Both the position numbers and the translations under genes were made by a program. A stretch of 64,000 nucleotides of DNA from Aedes albopictus (Eukaryota > Arthropoda > Insecta > Diptera > Culicidae). Under the pieces are notes generated by a model. The model was given only the letters and a program-made list of their open reading frames with translations. It was not told the DNA's origin and ran no database searches. Positions within the stretch are counted from its first letter, which is position 1. Each line of letters opens with the position of its first letter. The stretch spans positions 457,121,004-457,185,003 of the forward strand of contig NC_085137.1 of the NCBI RefSeq assembly GCF_035046485.1. The letters run 5' to 3'. Positions 56,001 through 64,000 of this stretch are shown piece after piece.

Positions 56001-56530
56001 TTTCCTATCTCCCAACTTTACACCACAGTCAGTGGTATCTCACCCACAATCTACGTAAACAGCGAACAGTGCCGCACCTTCACAGTAATCCACCACCTTT
56101 CGCCTACCGAACGGCATTTACGCACCAACGTGAACCTTCTGCCATACAGCAGTCTCCCAAAACCACCCTGATATGCCAGCATGAACTTGTGTAGATTGTT
56201 TACACAGATCGAAGAGCATGGGATATCACAGAAGTTTACATGACATATCATGTAAAAGTCATAAAATATCATGTAAACTCCCATTATGTGTCATGTGATT
56301 CAGCATGACTCTGAGAGTTTACATGAAATATAACACAAATTTATAAGATATATCATGTAAACCATCATAACATAACAATAGATTAACATGACTAAAATAA
56401 AGTTTACATTACGTGTAAATATCATTATTTTTATCTGTGTACCGTGGGCAAGCGATTGCAATCATCACTTTTTCCCCTTTACCTCATTGTCATGCAATCT
56501 GACGTAGCAGGCATCATTTCCGTGTAAAAA
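56001..56530 (+). repeat. Diverged direct duplicate, copy 2 (MITE-interrupted)
   Basis: Contains CAGTGCCGCACC, GAACGGCATTTACGCACCAA, CCAGCATGAACTTG, then the MITE 56203-56439, then GGGCAAGCGATTGCAATCAT and GCAATCTGACGTAGCAGGCA. The order is the same as at 54541-54803. Confidence 0.7.
56203..56439. mobile_element. CACAGAT-type MITE, copy 2 (237 bp, TA TSD)
   Basis: It begins CACAGATCGAAGAGCATGG and ends ATTATTTTTATCTGTG, with TA on both sides (56201-56202, 56440-56441). It is the inverted counterpart of 52246-52518. It lies inside copy 2 of the diverged duplicate; copy 1 has no such insert. Confidence 0.88.
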
Positions 56531-56899
56531 TAAAACTACTAAGGATTTCACGATATAACAAAATCACCAACCACTGAAGATGTCTGCTTGTCGCAAGCAG
56601 TCAGCTCTTTATCGGTTCCTTGTATGAGTGTAAATGATATGGTAACGATAACCATAGGATGTACTTAACCAACCACCAATGCATGGGATACAATTTGAAA
56701 AGTATGCGCTAAAGTTGAACCGTCTACATAACGGTCCGTGTATGGTGTTGGTTTATTAGGGTAGAGTAGAAACTACTTTCGGTCAATCAAAGCCCAAACT
56801 GAAGCTAACATTCCAACTGCGGCAGAGTTCACTTTTTCATGATTTTTTGGGATACATCATTCTTAATCGTTTTTGAGTTATGCGAAATATTTTCTCCTG
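56531..56899. other. AT-rich low-copy DNA, no gene seen
   Basis: No repeat ends and no domain-bearing frame. Confidence 0.3.
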
Positions 56900-57599
56900 C
56901 GGTCTAGTAATACCTCTTTCGATTCTTCCAGGGATTTTTCAAATTATCCCTTCATGGCTTCATTGAGATATTTTTTCAATGAACTTCTCTTAAACTTCCT
57001 CCAGAAAGTCCTCATGGGGTTTTAATAGTAATTGCAGAGACTTCTCCACCAATCTCTCCTAGGATTTCTCTAGAAATTGCTATTGGGATTCCTTCAGGAA
57101 TTCCTAGTGGGATTATTCAAGACAATCTTCTTGGGATTTTTACAGAAGTTCCTCCGGTGATTTTTCCAGGAATTCCTTCAGAGGTTATATTCAGGTAATC
57201 CTCGAGAAATTCCTCATGGGATTTATCTAGGAGCGCCTATTGGCCTTGCATTTGGAATTCGAGCAACAGCAAGTTCTCCTAGAATTCTTTAAGGAATTGT
57301 AACTGTGGTACCTACGAGGGATTGCTCTAGAGTTTTCTTGTAGCATTCTTGCTGGGATGCTTTTTGACAATCTTCCTAGATTTTTTCCGGAAATCCCTTC
57401 GGTGTTTCTTCCAGAGATTACATCAAGGATTTATCCGGGACTTCCTCCAGGGATTTCATCCCCCAGAATACCTTGACCGATTTTTCCAAGGAGAACTGTA
57501 GGTATTTATTCAAGCAACTTTTTTTTTTGGATTCCTGATGGGGTTTCTCCAATAATTCCTGTAGTGATTCCACTAGCAAAATTAAACTAGGATTTCTCT
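56900..57599 (-). repeat. GGAATTCC-type satellite, block 6 (reverse orientation)
   Basis: Decayed units such as GGGATTCCTTCAGGAATTCC (near 57088-57107) and ATTTTTCCAGGAATTCC (near 57160-57176). The array resumes after two insertions at 58452-58610, so originally one block. Confidence 0.75.
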
Positions 57600-57609
57600 A
57601 AAAAATCCT

Positions 57610-57670
57610 GAGAGACGAACCAGCCAAGGGCTGAAAGTCCCTTTAATAAAGACAAATCAATCAATCAATT
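57610..57670 (+). mobile_element. 61-bp retroposon tail with 10-bp TSD
   Basis: AAAAAATCCT is duplicated at 57600-57609 and 57671-57680. The insert reads GACGAACCAGCCAAGGGCTG, then AAAGACAAATCAATCAATCA, a tetranucleotide-repeat 3' tail. It is an extremely 5'-truncated retroposon copy. Confidence 0.82.
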
Positions 57671-57689
57671 AAAAAATCCTTCTATGATA

Positions 57690-58449
57690 CCGTGATTTCG
57701 GGTGAATTTGATCGATGTGAGGGCCATTTTTATTTGTTAAAAACAAATCTTCAAACCTAAAACAATTTGAAGAAACTAACCATCATCTGACTCAAAGAGT
57801 ATTGAATGATGAGTTTACATGTTTTACAGCCAATTAGTAACACATTTCTGTAAAAAATACAAGATTTTCCGAAACTGCAAGTTGGGTGAGCTTCAAAGAC
57901 ACTTTTAAGCTTTGGTTACCGTTGATCTATCGTACATGTAATGAATATTCAAATGAATGTTTATAGCTGCCAATTATTCGCTAAACCTGATTTTGTTATC
58001 AAAAGTTCTATAAATATTGAAATTTATGCATAAAATGTTCTTTTCCGGAAGTGATCACATATTGAGTATGAAAATTGCATACTTTCAGGCGTTTTCTTTG
58101 GATTTACTCAACTTTAAACTTAAATAATTAAAAATTTAGAAAACTTGTAAAAGTTTTGCGTAGCTTTTCGCATTCTGGGGTGGTTAATTCAGGAGGAAAA
58201 CATATTTCAGCACTTACAAAAACATTCCATTTACTGATCAATTTCACCCCGAGAGCAAAATTTTTGATTTTTTATTTCAAATGATTTTTATTACTATAAA
58301 ATGATTTGCAATGAAAGTTTCAACCTCGTTGACTGATGAAAACCGTGATCGTACTTGTTTTAAGTCATTAAGTTTGACCATATCGATAACTATTCAAAAA
58401 TTAGGCTCTACAAACTGTGAAAAGTGATCAACTTCACCCGAAATCACGG
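57690..58449. mobile_element. 760-bp TA-flanked TIR element in satellite
   Basis: The termini CCGTGATTTCGGGTGAA and TTCACCCGAAATCACGG are perfect inverted repeats, with TA on both sides (57688-57689, 58450-58451). Sub-terminal TTCACCC-like motifs occur near 58244. No transposase frame; Tc1/mariner-type by TA target only. Confidence 0.88.
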
Positions 58450-58451
58450 TA

Positions 58452-58610
58452 CCTTCCAGAACTCTATGAACTTCTACAGTAATTCCTTCAAGAACTCTTG
58501 GTGTGATCCTCCAGGAACATCTACAGAGATTTAATCCAGAAATATCTGCTGGGATCACTCAAGCAATTGCAATTGTAGTTCTTCCATCTATTTATGCTAG
58601 GACTCCTTCA
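58452..58610 (-). repeat. Satellite block 6, right remnant
   Basis: CCTTCCAGAACTCTATG and AATTCCTTCAAGAACTC-type units continue the array left of the 760-bp element. Confidence 0.65.
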
Positions 58611-58611
58611 G

Positions 58612-58668
58612 ATAGCAGAGATGCAGGCCTAGTCCCAGTTGGGACGTTACGCCAAGAAGAAGAAAAAG
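58612..58668 (+). mobile_element. AAG-tailed SINE/LINE 3' fragment
   Basis: CTAGTCCCAGTTGGGACGTT followed by ACGCC and (AAG)n matches the 3' end of the SINEs at 22392, 35662 and 38890. Only the last ~50 bp is present. Confidence 0.75.
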
Positions 58669-60045
58669 AATGTCCCTCGAATTCTTTTCCCATCTTGTCC
58701 ACGTTTATTTTGGGCACAACATGAAGTTCATTCCCGTCACACCTGCTACGTGACAGTATGGTACATAGAACGGTCAAAAATTATTATATAACTGTAGTTG
58801 TGTATTCGAAAGTCAGTCAAATTCTTCGCAATCCAAATCAAATCACGTGTTTCAAGTATTATTGAGCAGAAAGCTTTTAAATTGAGATAGATGTAGCTTC
58901 AGAATAATGACCAAAATATTTCGCCCACCAGATCATAAAACGCCATCACAGTGTGACGAAGAAACTCATACACACATTCTCCTGCATCTTCCCTGGGACG
59001 AAGACAAGTTGTTGTTTATAATTTACCGACGGAGAAAATCAATTTATTTCATTGATAGGCTACATCTTTTTGTTTCCAACTAATGAGTCATTGGCAAAGG
59101 TAAACTGGAATATCTTTAATGATGTGATGTGTCGGGAATTATCGCATGTGGTGAAGAAAATGTCTTCCCTGTTAGAAATTTAGGCCATTTCTTATCCCTC
59201 ACCAAGAACGTTGACTTTGTTAAGTCTGCCTCTCTAACAATGCTGACCATCAGTGAAAAATGCTTGAGAAATGAATAAAACACAATAAGAAATCAATGGG
59301 AGGCATACGTAATGACTGAAATTGCGAAAAAATCTACGTAGTTCTGGTGGGGTTTGAACCACGTCTCTCTAAGTTCGCTAGGCAGGGCGCGTTAACCAAT
59401 TTTGCCACAAAACAGGTAACGCTTCTGTGAAGCAGAGAGCCATCCTGAATCCAACACCCGCCTCACTCCACGTTAGATGTCCCCTTCCAACGCTCTCTGA
59501 GCGTTCAGTGAGAGTATGTTGCCCATCCACAGCACACGCAGAAATCGATGTAGGATAACCTTGGGTAATACGCACCCCCGGGGCAAAACGCCCTCACGCT
59601 ATTTCACTATATAGGTGAAGTTCCGTCAGATGCAAGCAAACGAGACGTAAAATTGAGCCGAACAAGCCCAAGAATGACGAAAATATTCGAATGAAAAGCG
59701 TGGAAAACGATGATTTTCCACATTTGGAAAGATTGTCTAATTTGAAGCGCACGCAGCTTAAGCGATTGCGCGCCGATTATATGGAATCAACCTTTTAACT
59801 ACCATCCGCCTCCTACACCTTCCATTTGCTGCCGTCAATAGTAAGATGGAGCCGCCTGGTATTCCATCAGAATTCAAAGCGGAAAATGCCAGAGGTCGTA
59901 TTGCCCCACCTCAAGGTGCGTTTTGCCCCCAACAGTTTGTCAGCACCCAAAACGTAATTTTTTTTAAATTGTTAATTTGATTCGGTTAAATTGATATCAC
60001 GCGGAGCAGAAGTTGGCGCCACTTAGTTAAATAAGTAATAGTTAT
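58669..60045. other. AT-rich low-copy DNA, no protein gene recognised
   Basis: Apart from the tRNA-like segment at 59341-59420, no repeat boundary is seen. The part 59420-59640 is more GC-rich and unlike its surroundings. Confidence 0.3.
59341..59420 (-). other. tRNA-like segment (tRNA pseudogene or SINE head)
   Basis: On the minus strand TGGCAAAATTGG fits an A box and GGTTCAAACCC a B box, 35 nt apart. A 7-nt loop GCGAACT sits where the anticodon loop would be, but the base before the anticodon is C rather than T and the T-loop region has an extra base. The acceptor stem does not close convincingly. A working tRNA gene is unlikely; no SINE tail was recognised. Confidence 0.45.
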
Positions 60046-60303
60046 TTATGTAACGAGTTGCAAAAAGTTGATTTTTTCAGCACGAGTCGTACAATTATCC
60101 AACGAGGCTTGCCGAGTTGGATAAATACGAAGAGTGCTAAAAAGTCGAGTTTTGCAACGAGTTCCATACAAAATTTTATGCAATGATTTTTTCATTATAC
60201 AGCTCATTTGAGTTGCATAATGTTCATGATGCAACTCAAATGAGTTGCATAATGAACATTATGCAACTATTTTACATTATGCAACTCATTTCAGTTGCAT
60301 AAT
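60046..60303. repeat. Inverted-repeat element with tandem ATGCAACTCAT palindromes
   Basis: AACGAGTTGCAAAA (near 60053) and TTTTGCAACGAGTT (near 60152) are inverted. CCAACGAGGCTTGCCGAGTTGG (60098-60119) is a hairpin. GCAACTCAAATGAGTTGC-type palindromes then occur repeatedly at 60205-60300. Probably a MITE or a cluster of related short ones; ends approximate. Confidence 0.65.
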
Positions 60304-60453
60304 GAACCGGTACGGAAAAGTTGGTCATTATTATACTGAAATGAGTAGTATAAAAAAGAAATTATGATACTGAATCGCATAAACTAACTTTCAATACGCA
60401 AGACACCCATAAAATCATCATATTCTTAATGATTGGGCCACGTTTGCTTAGGG

Positions 60454-60515
60454 CAGAGGTTCCCAAACTTTTTGCTACCGCGGCGCCTTTTGAAATTTTC
60501 AAAAATGTCGCGGCA
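60454..60515 (+). mobile_element. hAT-type terminus (single end)
   Basis: CAGAGGTTCCCAAACTTTTT followed by GCGGCGCC and TGTCGCGGCAC is the classic left end of a hAT-family non-autonomous element. The matching right end (AAGTTTGGGAACC) was not found nearby, so the copy is truncated or the end has decayed. Confidence 0.6.
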
Positions 60516-61815
60516 CACCATTAACTTTTTACAAAGATCTTCTATCATTTTGGCCTTGATTTTACAACACTTGTGACCATGCGTTTTTCAATGCATGTAC
60601 TTGGGATATCAAGTACGTTGTTTTATCAAATACGAGCTATCATTCTTCTATGTGCTGAAACATATGCATCAAAATTACGCGGATATGTTCAGAGTTGTCG
60701 AATTTCTTTGCTTATCATTGCCTGTCCAAAAACTCGCCAAGTCTGCTCTGATTTAAAGCTAACCACATGCAGTTCAACATTTCAAGTACAAATTGCATAA
60801 AAAAACTTAAATATAAAGTTTCCGTTAAATTAAAAAAAATGTTCTAAAAATGCATTTCTATTTTGAAAGAAAATTGCTTGAAGAATCACAGAATTTTATA
60901 AAAAAAAAAAACAAAAATTCCGGACGATTGCAATGCAAAACTTCCAAATTTGTTAAACAATCTATAGTCTGCCAAATTTGGAAAAAATATATTTATTTTT
61001 ATTTTATTTTTTTTATTTGGCATTTTGATTGTTTCGAACCACTGTCACTGGTGATAGGACATTTTTCCAAAATTGACATACAAATGGGTTTTTAAATTTG
61101 GAAAAATGTGTTAATTTTTTAATTTCATACAAAAGAGCAGCTTTTCCTGAGCCACTATGATTTTTTTTTCAGAATTTTAGAACTTAATTTTGGTACCTAA
61201 AATCAATTTAAAAGAATTTTTTTGAAACCACCTTTTGACAGCTAAGCAACTGTTTGACAGCTCCGCCCAGTACAAAATGCGACGAGGGGTGATTCGACAA
61301 ATTGCTCCCATACAAACTTCAAAGTGATTTTTAAATAGGTTCCCGGGCACCAAAATTACTGAAAATTTGGATTTCGGCTCAGTTTAACATGTAGATTCAG
61401 AATATGGAATTATCTCAACATCGCTAAAGAAGCCAATTCGACGCAGAATTGCTTTACGATAGTGATGTTAGTAAAAATATCGTCACGAAGCGTTTGTGGC
61501 AGCATGAAGATGAGGAGATTGAAGAAAAATCCTTGAAATATTTACTTTGTATTGCAAGCTATTGATAGAATCGAAAACTAAGCTGAATCATCAAAAGACA
61601 AAAAAAAAACAACAGAATCTTAATGAAAATATGCAGAACTTCAAAAATATGATAATTTGATAAAAAAAATTCGATGTTTCATGAGGTTATCAGAAATTAC
61701 ATTCATGGAAGATCGGAAGATTTTGGAATATTTTTTAATAACAAATTTTGACCGAGGAAAACCCTTTTGAGTGATTTTTTTAGAAGTCTTCATAAAAAAG
61801 GCAAACTTTGAAATA
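60516..61815. other. Very AT-rich low-copy DNA, no gene recognised
   Basis: Long A and T runs; open frames are lysine/phenylalanine-rich and without domains. Confidence 0.3.
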
Positions 61816-61910
61816 CAGGGGATGGCCAAAATGTTTGGGATAGGCAACTTTTTTTTCTCTCACAAAAAAGTTCAACAAGCTATAACTTTCTATAGAGAGC
61901 ATCAAAAAAG
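61816..61910 (+). mobile_element. Tc1/mariner-type terminus (single end)
   Basis: TA is followed by CAGGGGATGGCCAAAATGTT and GGGATAGGCAAC, resembling a Tc1/mariner terminal repeat. The inverted partner was not found to the right edge of the window. Confidence 0.55.
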
Positions 61911-63146
61911 TGGTAGTGCTGTTGGGTAGTGGACGCTCTCGGTAATGACCCACTTAAATTAATTTTATTTGGGTGTTATCGGATTAATTGCCCTTCAGGC
62001 AATTAATTAGAGAATGTGTATTACCACTGTGTTAATGGGAAAAGAATTGTGAAAGGATTCTGACCCATGAAAGGAAGAAATATAGTAAAAAATATTTCTT
62101 GATTATGAAGTGTTACTTCTATATGCGGAGCGGTGCAATGGCATCCCCCGTTGTTCAGTGTAGATAGTGCGGTATCATGAGAAACCACCTTTGTATGCGG
62201 GATTATCGCATCTTTTTTGTGTAGTGATTTTGTTTGCAATGGTGGTGAGTACTGACCTGCCGTTCAACGTACGATTGTCCTATGTTATATGGGAACCCCA
62301 TATGTATATGGGACAATTATTTGATGAATGGCAGTGACTGAGTGATTCATATCCACTTGAAATGTGCGAGAATAACTCAATATATTCGGGCGTCCGTTAT
62401 AGTCGCTGGTAAATAAACAAGTACTGCATGATTGTGCAACAGTGTTCTGTACCAGTTTGGCCGTGATGAGACCAATAATGAGATACTGCAATATGGTGTT
62501 AGACTGTGCGCTATCTCTAATACGTGTACCTACCGGCGGAGGAACACGCAGTTTGGGGTCTTTTGTATTGCAATACAATCGTGCGATCGATCGATTGAGT
62601 GTATGTATTGCAAATTATTTGGTCTCTGTATAGAGTCAAAAGGGTGAAATGCTTTTTGTGGACATTTGCTATGCAAGAGGTGTTTTCTGGGTGTATGGCA
62701 TTAGTGCATCAGAAAATATATCTGTATTTCAAATTAACCACTATTTGGTATTTTTATCCTAAATATTGAACCATTGCCACAAGTGGCAGTGGATTCTTTT
62801 TAATGATTTGCAATATGAGCAGTGTTAGCTTGAATTGTTAAACAAATTTTCTTATATTACGATAATGAAAGAGTGAATACATTTGAGAACTTTTGCGTAC
62901 ATGGGGTATCTTATGGGTGTATGATAATATGTGCGCCACTGAAATATCCCTGTTATTGCAATTTGTTCATAATATTGTATTAACTCATTTTTTGCTTTTG
63001 GTAGTCAAAAGCTAGTATGTTGGTCGGCCAACAATTACTATCAAACCTTACGGAGTGATTTGACTGGAATTGATCAATCTTGATCTAGGACGTCATTCGG
63101 GTCGGTCGGTTGGGGTTAGATTTTTTTTCCTAGCTAAGCGGTTATT
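61911..63146. other. AT-rich low-copy DNA, no gene recognised
   Basis: Short palindromes occur (CCATATGTATATGG near 62299; TTGCAATAC...GTATTGCAA across about 62568-62612). Two weakly similar segments around TGGGTGTATG near 62689 and 62910 may be an old tandem duplication. Confidence 0.3.
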
Positions 63147-63434
63147 TTGTTTGGACACGATGACCGAATGTTAGGTCTCTCTAGTAGTTTTGCACAGCAT
63201 TCGGGCAACTTCTGGAAAGCATTAACTGGACGTGCTAAAGGAGGAACCCTACGTGCTGGACAAAAACTACAGAGCTTGGAACCACTGGCAACAAATAGTG
63301 ATGATTCTAGTTTTGCCGCCAAGGGCAAAAACTATGAAAAAAGAGAAAAAAAGCAAATCCGCAAAGCTGCTTTGACGGACCTGCCTACTTTTTCTGGGGA
63401 AGCGAGCACTTCAATATCCTCGTTGCGTTTGTAA
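63147..63434 (+). other. Unrecognised coding-like segment
   Basis: A 95-codon frame with mixed, non-repetitive amino-acid composition, including a basic stretch KGKNYEKREKKQIRKAA around residues 59-75. The composition looks more protein-like than other frames in the low-copy DNA. A further frame follows at 63537-63788. No domain is recognised. It could be an exon, a decayed transposon gene or chance. Confidence 0.3.
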
Positions 63435-64000
63435 TTTAGGCTGAAAAAGGCTATTTTACGAATGCACTGACGGATGAACTGCTGAAGTGTTCAACAACCT
63501 TGTATCAAATGCCAGCCAATTCATTCATCCAAAACCTTGGTTCTGGACAGATATGGCAAAATCTGGTCTTCTCCGGAGAATCAGTACAGCCATAGCTGGC
63601 TGAACCAGTGTTTGTTAGTGATTAATGAGAAGGCGGTGGTTGATTTTAAGCTCGTATTAAGGCAACATAATCTCGACCAAAACATAATTTGTTTGTGCGT
63701 TCCACGGAATGCAGTTGAAGATTGTTTTCAAAACGATGTTTTGAATCGATTAGTTTTTCAGAATACCAATATTCTGGCAAACTTTTAGAAGATCAACAAA
63801 GTCATACCAACTGAAAATGGACAATATTTGTTCTTTTTGAGTATTTTGTGATTTATTGATCTTTATTGATGAAGCTGATTCTCGTACTCAGAAAGGCGCG
63901 TCCTGTTCTACTGCTGTAAAACATGACATGCCAACAGAGTGTGAGAATTTGCTCATAAATCATTCTCAGTATCCCTTCGGGGGTGCAGAAATGAATTATT
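63435..64000 (+). other. Window end, possible continuation of the coding-like segment
   Basis: 63537-63788 has an 83-codon open frame (including VINEKAVVDFKLVLRQHN) with balanced composition. Alternative frames between 63440 and 63600 also give plausible peptides, suggesting a frameshifted or spliced unit. Nothing is recognised by family, and nothing else is seen to the edge. Confidence 0.3.

Overview
The window looks like repeat-dense nuclear DNA of a culicine mosquito, most probably Aedes. The reasons are abundant tRNA-derived SINEs of the Feilai type with an AAG-repeat tail, RNase H-bearing LOA-type LINEs, an RTE-like LINE, very many short inverted-repeat elements (MITEs) with TA, TTA, TTAA or 8-bp target duplications, and large blocks of a degenerate ~24-bp GGAATTCC-type satellite. 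The species is an inference from these repeat styles; no database search was possible. I recognise no intact host protein-coding gene. The low-copy DNA between the repeats could be intergenic or part of a very large intron. The best hint of a host transcript is a 30-nt micro-exon-like segment at 37456-37485 with near-consensus splice sites on both sides.

Layout. 1-1980 is satellite. 1981-9600 is mostly low-copy DNA with two inverted copies of a 421-bp MITE (2901-3321, 6677-7097), a 134-bp hAT-like MITE (4874-5007) and a 71-bp TA-flanked MITE (8765-8835). 9600-10560 is satellite, then a broken RTE-like LINE (10740-13404, +). 13405-15807 is low-copy DNA with a SINE (15076-15295). LOA-type LINE copy A (15809-21160, -) is split by a 1.2-kb palindromic Tc1/mariner-type element (19300-20511). 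A hAT-type MITE (21815-22703) has a SINE inserted in its right end. 22712-25192 is low-copy DNA. 25193-32318 is a packed repeat cluster: a TIR element, a LINE RNase H fragment, a GC-rich module plus satellite, a LINE ORF2 running into a 500-N assembly gap (29574-30073), and LOA copy B (+). 32836-37399 holds several MITEs and a SINE fragment.

LOA copy C (37806-~42518, -) carries an 11-bp-TSD SINE and sits in a second, GTTTCA-rich satellite. Next is a 5-kb foldback (43137-48198) whose arms contain ~150-bp tandem units. Its centre holds 2.9 kb of GC-rich module plus GGAATTCC satellite, and its right arm carries two Harbinger-like MITEs. 49900-51030 is satellite. 51038-52868 and 56203-56439 hold related CACAG...CTGTG MITEs, one split by a retroposon with a 19-bp TSD. 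54541-54803 and 56001-56530 are diverged direct duplicates. 56900-58668 is satellite split by a retroposon tail and a 760-bp MITE. 58670-64000 is AT-rich low-copy DNA with transposon termini and one unrecognised coding-like segment near the end.

The window reads as successive nested insertions, and several can be ordered because a paralogous empty site or exact target duplication is present. No coordinated gene pathway is visible. All recognisable coding material is retrotransposon endonuclease, reverse transcriptase and RNase H. Apart from the LINE ORF cut by the assembly gap, whose state is unknown, all of it is broken.
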